A stretch of DNA of 44,944 nucleotides from Armatimonadota bacterium (GTDB lineage: Bacteria; Armatimonadota; UBA10988), in the NCBI GenBank assembly GCA_016235455.1, contig JACRKZ010000135.1, forward strand, positions 1 through 44,944, given 5' to 3'. Of the stretch, positions 22,565 through 30,910 are shown in pieces. The notes below the pieces were generated by a model. It worked only from the letters and a program-made list of their open reading frames with translations, searched no databases and was not told the DNA's origin. The translations under genes were made by a program, and so were the position numbers. Position 1 is the first letter of the stretch. Every line of letters starts with the position of its first letter.

Positions 22565-24292
22565 ATGGTTGAGCATTCCGTCAGCGCAGTGATGACGCCC
22601 CCCGGCATCGCCAAATGCCCGACCGGCATCCGTGGGCTCGACCAGATCACCGGTGGCGGTCTGCCGCGCGGCCGGTCGACCCTGGTCTGCGGCAGCGCCG
22701 GCAGTGGCAAGACGCTGCTGGCCATGGAGTTTGTCGTGCGCGGGGTCCGCGAGTTCGGCGAGCCGGGCGTGTTCATGGCCTTTGAGGAGACCCAGCGCGA
22801 GCTGACCGACAATGTCCATTCGCTCGGGTTCGACCTGGCCGATCTGGTCCAGCAGAAGCTGATCGCCATCGACTATGTGCAGGTCGAGCGCAGCGAGATC
22901 GAAGAGACCGGCGAGTACGACCTGGAGGGCCTGTTCCTGCGCCTCAACTACATGATCCAGCAGACCGGCGCCAAGCGCGTGGTGCTGGACTCGCTGGAGG
23001 CACTGTTTGCCGCGCTGCCCAACGAGGCCATTCTGCGCGCGGAGCTGCGGCGGCTGTTCCGCTGGCTCAAGGACCAGGGCGTGACGGCCGTGATCACCGC
23101 CGAACAGGGCGCTCAGACGTTGACGCGCCACGGGCTCGAAGAGTACATCAGCGACTGCGTCATCTTCCTCGACCACCGCGTGACCAACCAGATCGCCACC
23201 CGCCGGCTGCGCGTGGTCAAGTACCGCGGCTCGGCGCACGGCACCAGCGAGTACCCGACCACCATCGACGAGCGCGGTCTGAGCGTGCTGCCGCTCAGCT
23301 CGCTGGGGCTGGCCTACGAGGTCAGCGACGAGCGCGTGCCCAGCGGCGCGGAGCGGCTCGACACGATGCTCGGCGGCAAGGGCTACTTCCGCGGCAGCAG
23401 CATCCTCGTCTCGGGCACCGCCGGCGCGGGCAAGACCAGCCTGGCGGCGGCCTTCGTCGACGCCCAGTGCCGGCGCGGCGAGCGCTGCCTGTACCTGGCG
23501 TTCGAGGAATCACCCCATCAGATCCTGCGCAACATGCGCTCGGTCAGCTACGACCTGGAGCCGTGGGTCAAAGCCGGCCTGTTGCACTTCCACGCCGTGC
23601 GCTCCACTCTGTATGGGCTGGAACAGCACCTGGTGGCCCTCCACAAACTGACCGACGAGTTCCACCCCGCGGCCGTGGTGGTGGATCCGGTCACCAATCT
23701 GTTGAGCATGGGCGTCACCGACGAGGTGAAGGCCATGCTCACGCGGGTCATCGACCACCTCAAGACCCTGGGCGTGACCGCGCTGTTCACCAGCCTGACC
23801 AGCGGCGGTGAGGCCACGGAGCGGACCGAAGTCAACATCTCCTCGCTGATGGACACCTGGGTGCTGCTGCGCAACCTCGAGGCCAGCGGCGAGCGCAACC
23901 GCCTGCTCTATGTGCTCAAGAGCCGCGGCATGGCTCACTCCAATCAGGTGCGCGAGTTCTTGCTGACCAGCGAGGGCATCCAGTTGACCGATGCCTATGT
24001 AGGGCCGGGCGAGGTGCTGGCCGGGTCGGCCCGCCTGCAGCAGATGGCGCGGGACCGGGCCGAGGTGCTCACCGCGCAGCAACGCACGGCACGCCGCCAG
24101 GCCGAGATCGCCGAGCAGCGCCGGCAGGTGCAATCCGAAGTGGATGCGCTGCAGGCCCGAGCGGCGGCGCTGACCGACGAGTTACGGCTGATGGCCGACG
24201 AGGAGCAGTGGCGTTACCAGGCGACGGCCGACACGCGCGCCGCGCTGGAGAGCGCGCGCCAGACCGACGTCAACGGCGAGGTGAAGCCATGA
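22565..24292 (+). CDS. kaiC: KaiC-family double-RecA ATPase/kinase
   Basis: A 575-residue protein with GAGAAGGA 6 bases before the ATG; the frame stays open upstream but lacks a better start. The CI domain has Walker A GSAGSGKT (43-50) and FEET. The CII domain has Walker A GTAGAGKT (284-291) and FEES. The site equivalent to the cyanobacterial S431/T432 phosphorylation pair lies in NISSLMDT and reads S426-S427, so autophosphorylation is plausible. After residue about 485 (LAGSARLQQ) an added coiled coil of about 80 residues runs to the end, unlike the short tail of cyanobacterial KaiC but like many KaiC proteins of other bacteria. It acts as a hexameric ATPase in timing or stress signalling. 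Its stop overlaps the first kaiB start (ATGA). No KaiA is encoded in the window. Confidence 0.92.
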   Translation: MVEHSVSAVMTPPGIAKCPTGIRGLDQITGGGLPRGRSTLVCGSAGSGKTLLAMEFVVRGVREFGEPGVFMAFEETQRELTDNVHSLGFDLADLVQQKLIAIDYVQVERSEIEETGEYDLEGLFLRLNYMIQQTGAKRVVLDSLEALFAALPNEAILRAELRRLFRWLKDQGVTAVITAEQGAQTLTRHGLEEYISDCVIFLDHRVTNQIATRRLRVVKYRGSAHGTSEYPTTIDERGLSVLPLSSLGLAYEVSDERVPSGAERLDTMLGGKGYFRGSSILVSGTAGAGKTSLAAAFVDAQCRRGERCLYLAFEESPHQILRNMRSVSYDLEPWVKAGLLHFHAVRSTLYGLEQHLVALHKLTDEFHPAAVVVDPVTNLLSMGVTDEVKAMLTRVIDHLKTLGVTALFTSLTSGGEATERTEVNISSLMDTWVLLRNLEASGERNRLLYVLKSRGMAHSNQVREFLLTSEGIQLTDAYVGPGEVLAGSARLQQMARDRAEVLTAQQRTARRQAEIAEQRRQVQSEVDALQARAAALTDELRLMADEEQWRYQATADTRAALESARQTDVNGEVKP

Positions 24293-24624
24293 TGGGCACG
24301 CAGCACGGGCCGGTCGACGACCTGCCCCCGACAGCGGCATCAGGCGAGCATTGGGACCTGCGACTGTATGTGGCGGGCCGGACGGCACGCGCCGTGGCCG
24401 CTCTCGACAACCTCCAGCGGCTGTGCGACGAACGCCTGGCCGGCCGCTACAGCATCGAGGTGATCGACTTGGTGCAGAACCCGCGGCTGGCCGTCGACGA
24501 CCAGATCCTGGCCATTCCCACCTTGGTGCGCAAGCTGCCCGAGCCGATCAAGAAGATCATCGGCGATCTGGCCAACGAAGAGCGACTGCTGGTCGGTCTC
24601 GACCTGCGACCGCGCCGGCCCTGA
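24289..24624 (+). CDS. kaiB: KaiB-family protein 1
   Basis: A 111-residue thioredoxin-like-fold KaiB protein translated by ATGA overlap with the KaiC stop (an ATGATG start; 24289 or 24292 could be used). After a 20-residue leader the core reads LRLYVAGRT, then RLAGRYSIEVIDLVQNP, IPTLVRKLP and EERLLVGLDLRP, all family hallmarks. The usual length is about 100 residues. KaiB binds the KaiC CI ring after switching fold. By hand alignment it matches the second KaiB at about 49 of 89 positions, so the two are diverged rather than a recent duplication and may have different partners or phases. Confidence 0.92.
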   Translation: MMGTQHGPVDDLPPTAASGEHWDLRLYVAGRTARAVAALDNLQRLCDERLAGRYSIEVIDLVQNPRLAVDDQILAIPTLVRKLPEPIKKIIGDLANEERLLVGLDLRPRRP

Positions 24625-24639
24625 GAAGGCAGCCACCCC

Positions 24640-24972
24640 ATGCACGACAATCCATCCGACCCAGATGACTGGCAGGCACCCAGCGGCGCTGCGCGGAACT
24701 ATGTGCTCAAGCTGTACGTGTCGGGCATCACACCGCGCTCCGAGGAGGCCATCCGGTGCGTCACAGCGATCTGCCGCGAGCGATTGGCCGGGCGATATGA
24801 CCTGGAGATCATCGACATCTACCGGCATCCCGCGCTGGCCAGGGATGGCCAGATCGTCGCCGCGCCGACGCTGGTCAAGCAACTGCCGCTGCCTCTGCGC
24901 CGGATGATCGGCAGCATGGCCAACGAGGAACGGCTCCTGGCCGGTCTCGATCTGCGTCCACGAGCCGACTGA
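24640..24972 (+). CDS. kaiB: KaiB-family protein 2
   Basis: A 110-residue KaiB protein, 15 bases after the first and preceded by AGAAGG. The core begins with LKLYVSGITPRSEEAI, closer to the classical KaiB consensus (LYVAGxTPxSxxA) than copy 1. It continues with LEIIDIYRHPALA, APTLVKQLP and EERLLAGLDLRP. The first 18 residues are acidic and probably disordered. It is in the same operon as KaiC and the downstream sensor kinase. It may compete with copy 1 for KaiC, or may link KaiC to the kinase; this is inference. Confidence 0.92.
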   Translation: MHDNPSDPDDWQAPSGAARNYVLKLYVSGITPRSEEAIRCVTAICRERLAGRYDLEIIDIYRHPALARDGQIVAAPTLVKQLPLPLRRMIGSMANEERLLAGLDLRPRAD

Positions 24973-25003
24973 ACCAGGGCCGCCGGGCCAAGGAGCTTGT
25001 CTG

Positions 25004-27076
25004 ATGGCCCAAACCGCGAGCGACATACCCGCCAGGGCGGAGTTGCTGGCTGAGAACCTGCGGCTCGCCGCGCGCCTCGATGAGGCCGAGCAGACGCTGG
25101 AGGCCATCCGGACCGGCGATGTGGATGCCTTGCTGGTCAGCGGGCCGCACGGCGAGCAGGTCTTCACGCTCGACGGCGCCGACCGCGTCTACCGCACCAT
25201 CATCGAGACGATGAACGAAGCGGCGCTGACCGTGGATGTCGACGCGACCATCCTCTTCTGCAACCCTCGTTTCGGCGAGCTGATCGGCTCGCCGCTGGCG
25301 GCCATCGTGGGCCAGCCGTTGACCGCGTTCGCCGCGCCGCCGCAGTATGACCCGCTGCGGCGCCTGTTGGCCGACGCGCGGCAGGCACCCGTGCAGCGCC
25401 GACTGACTCTGCGCGCCGCCGATGGCCGCCCCGTGCCCTGCCAGTTCGCCGCCAGCCCGCTGGTCACCGAGACCGGCCCTCAGGTCTGCTTGACCGCCAG
25501 CGACCTGTCGGAGCTGGAGGCCGCGGCCGGTTCGGCCCGCGTCCTGCGCGAACAGCAGCAGGCGCTGGAGGCCAGCCAGGCCACCCTGCGCAGCTTCTAC
25601 GACAGCTCGACGTTCATCATGGGCGTCGCCGAGCTGGCCGGCGACGAACTGCTGGTGGTGCACACCAACGCCGCCACGGCCAGGTTCTTCGACACGACGA
25701 GCCGCGACCTGGCGGGCCGCTCCTTCGCGGCGCCCGAGATCAACGGACCATGGCTCGACCGCTGCCGGCACAGCCAGGTCCGTCGCGAGCCCGTGGAGTT
25801 CGACTATGAGCATCCCACGCGGGCCGGGCCGCGCTGGCTCCACGCGACGGTGGCCTACCTGGGCGACAACGACGCCGGCCGCCCCCTGTTCAGCTACGTG
25901 GCCGAGGATGTCACCGAGCAGATGCGGGCCAAGGAATCGCTGATCCAGCTCAACGAGACGCTCGAGCGTCGGGTGGCCGCGCGCACCGCGGAGGCCGAGG
26001 AGCGGGCACAAGCCCTGCGCCAACTGGCCGGCGAACTGGGCCAGGCCGAGCAGCGCGAGCGCAAGCGCGTGGCCGAGCTGCTCCACGATGGTTTGCAGCA
26101 GGTGCTGATCGCCGCGCAGCTCCAGACCGAGATGCTGCGCCGCCAGCTCACGGACTCGCCGCTGGGGTCCACTGCGGGCCGGCTGGACGACCTGCTCCGG
26201 CAGGCGCTGACCACCTCGCGCGGGCTGACCGCGGAGCTGGCGCCGCCCGCGCTCTACTTCGGCGACCTGCTGGCCGCGTTGCAGTGGCTGGCCCACGCCT
26301 ATCGCGACAACCACGACCTGACCATCGAGCTGACCGTCCCGCCGACCGTCGGCCCCATCGAGGAGTCTGTCAAAGTGCTGCTCTTCCAGGCCGTCCGCGA
26401 GCTGCTGCTCAACGTGGTCAAACACGCCGATGTGACCGCCGCACAGGTCGGCGTGGCCTATCGACCCGACGGGCAGATAGAGGTCAGCGTCGTCGACCGT
26501 GGTCGCGGCTTTGCCCTGTCGCCCGGATGGTCGGCGGGCCAGCCAGGCAGCGGGTTTGGTCTGTTTGGCGTGCGGGAGCGCATCGCCCTGCTGGGCGGCG
26601 AGCTGCGTCTCGACAGCCAGCCCGGCACAGGCACCCGCGCCACCCTCATCGTGCCCGTCGACTCCCCGCTGCCGCGCGAGAGCGCACCCGCGGCCGCGGC
26701 CGACGAGACGACACCGCCGATCCGGGTGCTGCTGGTCGATGACCACCAGGTGGTGCGTGAAGGGCTGGCCGCGGTCCTCTTCGGCCACGACGGCCTGCTC
26801 GTGGTGGGCGAGGCGGCTGATGGCCTGGAAGCCTTCGAGCAGGCCCGCCGGCTGCGGCCCGATGTGGTCGTCATGGATGTCCGGATGCCCCGCATGGACG
26901 GTGTCGAGGCCTGTCGCCTGATCACCCGCGAGCTGCCCGGCACGGTCGTCATTGGCCTGTCGATGTCCGACGACCCGCACACCATCGCCCATATGAAGGA
27001 CGCCGGCGCCACCGAGTTCGTGAGCAAGTCGAACGTGGCGGAGCAGTTGCTGCCGCTGATCCGGCGGTGTGTGTGA
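25004..27076 (+). CDS. PAS-domain histidine kinase with C-terminal receiver domain
   Basis: A 690-residue hybrid signalling protein with AAGGAG about 8 bases upstream. Residues 10-40 form a coiled coil. PAS domains occupy about 60-170 (RTIIETMNEAALTVD) and about 190-310, and a coiled coil spans 315-350. The kinase is of the NarL-partner HisKA_3 type: RKRVAELLHDGLQQ holds H361. The ATPase domain follows, with N-box RELLLNVVKHA, G1 VVDRGRGF and G2 GFGLFGVRERI. A receiver domain (about 580-690) starts IRVLLVDDHQVVREG and has D625 in VVVMDVRMP. The chain ends right after the receiver, so the usual DNA-binding HTH of NarL-type regulators is missing. It has no membrane segment, so it is a cytoplasmic sensor. 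Last in the kai operon, it is the likely output or input kinase, in the role SasA or CikA plays in cyanobacteria, though it lacks a KaiB-like sensor domain. Confidence 0.92.
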   Translation: MAQTASDIPARAELLAENLRLAARLDEAEQTLEAIRTGDVDALLVSGPHGEQVFTLDGADRVYRTIIETMNEAALTVDVDATILFCNPRFGELIGSPLAAIVGQPLTAFAAPPQYDPLRRLLADARQAPVQRRLTLRAADGRPVPCQFAASPLVTETGPQVCLTASDLSELEAAAGSARVLREQQQALEASQATLRSFYDSSTFIMGVAELAGDELLVVHTNAATARFFDTTSRDLAGRSFAAPEINGPWLDRCRHSQVRREPVEFDYEHPTRAGPRWLHATVAYLGDNDAGRPLFSYVAEDVTEQMRAKESLIQLNETLERRVAARTAEAEERAQALRQLAGELGQAEQRERKRVAELLHDGLQQVLIAAQLQTEMLRRQLTDSPLGSTAGRLDDLLRQALTTSRGLTAELAPPALYFGDLLAALQWLAHAYRDNHDLTIELTVPPTVGPIEESVKVLLFQAVRELLLNVVKHADVTAAQVGVAYRPDGQIEVSVVDRGRGFALSPGWSAGQPGSGFGLFGVRERIALLGGELRLDSQPGTGTRATLIVPVDSPLPRESAPAAAADETTPPIRVLLVDDHQVVREGLAAVLFGHDGLLVVGEAADGLEAFEQARRLRPDVVVMDVRMPRMDGVEACRLITRELPGTVVIGLSMSDDPHTIAHMKDAGATEFVSKSNVAEQLLPLIRRCV

Positions 27077-27106
27077 GGGCGGGTCGCCTGGCTGACCGCC
27101 GCCCGC

Positions 27107-27120
27107 TGCCGACGTCGGCA
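27107..27120. promoter_or_regulatory. 14-bp perfect palindrome downstream of the kai operon
   Basis: TGCCGACGTCGGCA is a perfect palindrome with an ACGT centre, 30 bases after the kinase stop and about 120 bases before the next gene. It is too short-looped for a standard hairpin terminator. It is a candidate operator for the propeller lipoprotein gene. The rest of the 27077-27238 gap holds only a weak CAGTG/CACTG inverted repeat. Confidence 0.35.
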
Positions 27121-27238
27121 CACACCGACCTCACGATGATGCTGGGGCCGGAAGCCCGCCCCGCCAAGGATCCGCGTGCCCAGTGGCGGGCTGGCACTGC
27201 CGCCGTCCTCGGTGCATACTCGGCAAAGGGGTAGTGCC

Positions 27239-28240
27239 ATGGCGCCAGAGGCGTGCGACTGCAGCGCGACCGGTGTTCGACCGCGCACCAGGCCGGGTCG
27301 CTTGGCGATCTCGCTCACTGTGGCGATGCTGAGTAGCCTGGCCGTGTCAGGATGCAGCAACAGCGTTGCCATGTCCGTGACGTACGATGTGTCGAGCGAC
27401 GGCCGACACATTGTATTCACCGGCGGATCGGACGGCGGCAGGCGCCTGTACGACCTTGACCTGACCAACTACCAGGTCACACCGCTCACACGCAGCAAGG
27501 CGGATGAGTCTCACCCCGCCTTCGGGCCGGGCGACGATGGGATTGTCTTCAGCCGCAAGAGGTCTGGCCGTGGCGCGAACCGGGAGATCATCTGGTTCCG
27601 CGTCGCCGATGGCCACGAAGTGCGGCTCACGGACGGCCGGCATCGGGACTTCTATCCGCGTTGCTCAGCCGACGGCGCCGCTGTGGTCTTCATCCGCTAC
27701 CGCGAAGCCGATGAGCGGCCCGACAGAGCGGCCGGTTGGGACGTCTTCCAACTCGATCGGACTACGCTGGCGATCAAGCGCCTGACCGACTGCGTCTATC
27801 TGGACGCTGGATCGACAGGCTTCGTGGGCGACACACGCACCGTCGTCTACGACGCCACGGTCCGCGACAGGCACCACAGCGCTGATCTGTGGCTGGTCGA
27901 CCCAGGCGCCGAACCACGCCGGCTGAGCCGCGACGGCCGCAGCTGGCAGCCCTCGGTCGGCGCTGACGGCCGGCACATCGCCTACTCCAGCGCGGGCGGA
28001 CGCAAGAAACCGCAGATTTGGCTCGCCGCTCTCGCCGACGGCAGAGGCCACCGACTGACCGACGGCCGAAGCGCTCTGGAGCGACCCCGCCTGAACGTCG
28101 CGACGGCACGTATCTACTACCTCAGACGAGAACGACGGGGGCCAGAGCTGTGGCGCATGGCCATGGACGGCACGAGCCCTGAGCGCCTGGCTGGACCAGA
28201 CCTGTTCGTTGCGCCCGAGCGCTGGCGTCCTGGGCGGTAG
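27239..28240 (+). CDS. TolB-like beta-propeller lipoprotein
   Basis: A 333-residue protein; AAAGGGG lies 8 bases before the ATG. A long basic N-region (RPRTRPGR) precedes a hydrophobic stretch and the lipobox A-V-S-G-C39, so the mature protein is predicted to be a membrane-anchored lipoprotein. About six PD40/WD40-like repeats follow: SSDGRHIVFTGGSDGGRRLYDLDL, HPAFGPGDDGIVFSRKR, PRCSADGAAVVFIRY, QPSVGADGRHIAYSS and others. This is the TolB propeller pattern, but there is no TolB N-terminal domain. It is probably a periplasmic or surface scaffold. It is downstream of the kai operon but separated from it by 162 bases, so the link is not clear. Confidence 0.82.
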   Translation: MAPEACDCSATGVRPRTRPGRLAISLTVAMLSSLAVSGCSNSVAMSVTYDVSSDGRHIVFTGGSDGGRRLYDLDLTNYQVTPLTRSKADESHPAFGPGDDGIVFSRKRSGRGANREIIWFRVADGHEVRLTDGRHRDFYPRCSADGAAVVFIRYREADERPDRAAGWDVFQLDRTTLAIKRLTDCVYLDAGSTGFVGDTRTVVYDATVRDRHHSADLWLVDPGAEPRRLSRDGRSWQPSVGADGRHIAYSSAGGRKKPQIWLAALADGRGHRLTDGRSALERPRLNVATARIYYLRRERRGPELWRMAMDGTSPERLAGPDLFVAPERWRPGR

Positions 28241-28325
28241 CCTAGAGCGCTACACCCTCGGCGGCCACACAAGCACGGCGGCGCCAGCGTCGCCGCTGAG
28301 GCAAAGCCCTGGCGAGCCGGCGGCG

Positions 28326-28342
28326 CACGGCCCAAAGCCGTG
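28326..28342. terminator. Hairpin between the convergent lipoprotein and GH36-like genes
   Basis: CACGGC (28326-28331) and GCCGTG (28337-28342) form a 6-bp stem with a CCAAA loop in the 135-base convergent gap. The rest of the gap is GC-rich with imperfect CGGCGGC/GTCGCCG repeats. It may serve both strands. No T-tract is present. Confidence 0.35.
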
Positions 28343-28375
28343 ATCCTCAGAGAGCCAGCGCCGCCTCCGCCGACC

Positions 28376-28740
28376 CTACTTCCCCGGCAGCCACTTGCGC
28401 ATCAAGTACTGCTCCACCTGCCGCCGCGCCTCATCCGCCAAGGGCGCGGAGTAGATGAGCACCTCGCCCAGCCGGCCGCCGCCCACGTTGTAGCCGCGGT
28501 CGCGCAGGAAGTTGGAGGCCACCGCGCCGCTCGGCACGATGATCGAGGCCACCCGCGTGCCGGTCGACACGCGAGTGGTCGTGGCGTCGACCTTCTGGCC
28601 GTCCAGGTACAGCGTGCCACGCTGGCCCAGCGTCTGGCCCGACCAGAACCAGATCGCCGGCGGCTTCTCGTAGTCCGCCGGATGGAAGTCGCAGTGCTCC
28701 AGATCGCCGAGCAGACTTGCCGAAATCGACCAGCCGCAGG
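28376..28740 (-). pseudogene. Out-of-frame C-terminal lectin-like tail of the GH36-like gene
   Basis: This stretch encodes, in a frame shifted by one base from the GH36-like gene upstream, a sensible protein tail. It runs LLGDLEHCDFHPADYEKPPAIWFWSG, then GTLYLDGQKVDATTTRV, RGYNVGGGRLGEVLIYS and RRQVEQYLMRKWLPGK, the usual end of a LamG-like domain (lectin-fold strands plus the GEVLIYSAPLADE motif). The upstream frame is clearly coding up to GLRLVDFGKSA and then turns into low-complexity Arg/Gly/Pro sequence. The switch occurs near 28710-28740. Judging from the LamG pattern, several strands between LVDFG and LLGD also seem to be missing, so a deletion that broke the frame, or an assembly error, fits best. 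Confidence 0.7.
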
Positions 28741-30908
28741 CCGTTGACCTCGGCGCCGCCGGTGACCAGCACCGGCCGCGCGGGAGCGCTCCACTGCCGC
28801 GCGCGCGGGTGCGTGTCGCTGGGCGCCGTGTCGCGCGCGTCCTTCCACAGTTGCACATGGCCGGTGGCATCGGCGCCGACGTTCTGGTTGGCATCCACCC
28901 AGAAGGTCAGGCCCTGCCGCAGCGCCTCGGGCAGCTGCTGGTCGGCGCGTAGCGGCAGCGACGTGAGCTTGGGCACCACGGCCCGTGGCACCGCCGGCTC
29001 GGGCGTCAGCTTGGCCTTCGGCGTCTCCTCGATCCAGATGATCTCCGAGGCGTTGGCGCCGGTCATGCCGGTCACGTAGATACCGTTCGTCCGGAGCTGG
29101 GCGCCGGTGCGCACGCAATTGAGCGGCTTGCGGTCCTGGAAAGTCAGTGTATAGACGCCCTTGGGCTCCAGGCCCTTGAGCCGGATGACCCGGCTGTCGG
29201 GCACATCCTCGCCCGGCTTGAACAGGAACACCGAGCCCCGGCGGATATCGGGGTTGTAGAACTCCAGCCCGTCCCAGTTAGCGCCGTCAGCCATGGGCAG
29301 AATGTGGTAGACGTTGGCGCCGCGCAGAATGGGCCGCTGCTTGCGCTTGTACAGCGCAATGTGCTCGCGATAGAGCGGCGTGTCGAAGGCCCAGGTCAGG
29401 ATCGGCCCCATGATGGCCGAGCGGAAGAGCGTCGTCGGGTCGGGTCCGGCGCCGATGTCCGACTTGAGCTGCACGGGGTTGATGGCATAGCTGTTCGAGT
29501 AGTAGGTCGTGCGCGTCCGCCACGGGTTGTGGTCGTCGTCGTTCATCGTGCAGTAGGTCATGCGCCGACAGATGGCGAAGCCCTTGTAAGTGCCGCCATT
29601 GCAGCAGTTCTCGTAGCGGTAGCCGGGCCGGCTGGCGATGAGGCGGTCCTGGATGTGCAGGAAGTTCGTCACGCCCTCGTAGGTCTGCGGCATGGGTTCG
29701 CGCGGCGCGGTGTAGAGGTCGGTGCGCCACATGTCGAACCAGCCCTGGTCGTAGCGGCTGAGCACGGCCTCGAGCTCGGCATCGCGCCCGGCGATGGTGG
29801 TCAGGTCGACGTCGTTGTAAGTGCCGCCCATGTAGAGCGATGCCTTGAGGCCGGCGCGGTGCGCCTTGGCCGCGAAGTCGAAGCCGTTGGGCCAGACCTC
29901 ACGGTGGTACATCCAGTCGCGATTGGTGTACCAGCCCTGGCCCGAGCCGTCCCAGAAGTCCATCTTGACGCACTCGACGCCGGTGGCGGCCAGCCGGTCG
30001 TAGACGCTCTGGGGCGTGCCGCCGACCACGCCGGCGCTGCCGCTGGGCGTCGTGATGTCCTGCATGCAGACCTCGCTCCACGGCTCATCGGCGTGGTCGT
30101 GCAGGCTGCGCGTGATCTTGTGGTTCCAGAACCAGCGCTTGAAGCGGTTCGAGCCGTCGTCCAGATCCCCCTGGTAGGTGCCGTAGTAGACCGACGGCAC
30201 AAGGAACGTGGCGCCCGGCGCGCGCGTGACGTTCTCGGTGACCGGGTGGACCGCCACGCCGAACTCGCGCGGATTGGCGCCCGAGTTGACCCGGAACCCG
30301 CCTAACTCCCACTCGAAGCCGAAGTACGCGCCATGCTTCTCGCCGACGCCGAGCAGGATGAACGGGATGATCGAGTTGTCGGTGGCATACGCCGCGTTGG
30401 CGCCAATCTCGTCGACGAACACCTCGCCCACGCCGACATTGGTCTTCCGCGCGCGATGCAGTGTCACGGCGCCGTCGGCCCGCAACGCGACCTGAGCCGC
30501 CGCCAGCGTCGCCGGGAAGACCACATCGCCCGCCGAGCGGTTGACGACGGTGACCTCGTTCTCCACCGGCCCCGGCCCGGGCCAGGCGCGCCACACCGAG
30601 GTCAGCTCCAGCGCCGGCTCGGCGCTGTCGAAGCGAAGCGTCAGCACCTGGCCCTGCGTGCGGTCCTCGGCGGCGCCGCGGAAACGCCAGACCGCCGTGC
30701 CGACGGCCGGCAGGGGCACGCGCGTCGGCGCGGCCAGCCAGTTCCAGCGCTGCCCCGGGTGCCGCAGGCTGGTCACGGTGAGCGCCGCGTCGCGCAGGCC
30801 CAGGGTCAGTTCGGTGTCCGCGGTGGCCAGCGTCCAGGTCGTGGGTTGCGGCGCGGCCTGTGCGGCCACGGCCAGTGCGGCGAGCAGTGCCGAAGCCAGG
30901 GCGTTCAT
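28431..30908 (-). CDS. Secreted GH36/GH27-like alpha-galactosidase (frameshifted C-terminus)
   Basis: As translated, an 825-residue protein with AAGGAG 6 bases before its ATG and a signal peptide MNALASALLAALAVAAQA. Residues about 22-270 are the N-terminal beta-sandwich. Residues about 280-600 form a clan GH-D-like barrel with the nucleophile region ECVKMDFWDGSG (D317), then GLKASLYMGG, GYRYENCCNGG and YCTMNDDDHNPW, where the acid/base Asp is expected. Residues about 600-690 are a C-terminal beta domain. A LamG-like domain begins at about 705 (LTFWVDANQNVGADATGHVQLW), but after LVDFGKSA the frame is lost, and the last roughly 100 residues are out-of-frame translation; the true tail is encoded at 28376-28740. 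The enzyme should release alpha-galactose or a related sugar outside the cytoplasm. It is last in an operon, with only 2 bases between it and the preceding stop. Confidence 0.82.
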   Translation of the reverse strand: MNALASALLAALAVAAQAAPQPTTWTLATADTELTLGLRDAALTVTSLRHPGQRWNWLAAPTRVPLPAVGTAVWRFRGAAEDRTQGQVLTLRFDSAEPALELTSVWRAWPGPGPVENEVTVVNRSAGDVVFPATLAAAQVALRADGAVTLHRARKTNVGVGEVFVDEIGANAAYATDNSIIPFILLGVGEKHGAYFGFEWELGGFRVNSGANPREFGVAVHPVTENVTRAPGATFLVPSVYYGTYQGDLDDGSNRFKRWFWNHKITRSLHDHADEPWSEVCMQDITTPSGSAGVVGGTPQSVYDRLAATGVECVKMDFWDGSGQGWYTNRDWMYHREVWPNGFDFAAKAHRAGLKASLYMGGTYNDVDLTTIAGRDAELEAVLSRYDQGWFDMWRTDLYTAPREPMPQTYEGVTNFLHIQDRLIASRPGYRYENCCNGGTYKGFAICRRMTYCTMNDDDHNPWRTRTTYYSNSYAINPVQLKSDIGAGPDPTTLFRSAIMGPILTWAFDTPLYREHIALYKRKQRPILRGANVYHILPMADGANWDGLEFYNPDIRRGSVFLFKPGEDVPDSRVIRLKGLEPKGVYTLTFQDRKPLNCVRTGAQLRTNGIYVTGMTGANASEIIWIEETPKAKLTPEPAVPRAVVPKLTSLPLRADQQLPEALRQGLTFWVDANQNVGADATGHVQLWKDARDTAPSDTHPRARQWSAPARPVLVTGGAEVNGLRLVDFGKSARRSGALRLPSGGLREAAGDLVLVGPDAGPAWHAVPGRPEGRRHDHSRVDRHAGGLDHRAERRGGLQLPARPRLQRGRRPAGRGAHLLRALGG

Positions 30909-30910
30909 CG

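Noticed and set aside
22565..24972. Complete cyanobacterial-type circadian clock
   Set aside because: No KaiA and no SasA-type KaiB-like sensor domain; the KaiC tail differs. Only a Kai-based module can be claimed.
24875..27121. 748-codon open frame antisense to the sensor kinase
   Set aside because: Mirror frame of the kinase, whose H-box, ATPase and receiver motifs fix the true strand.
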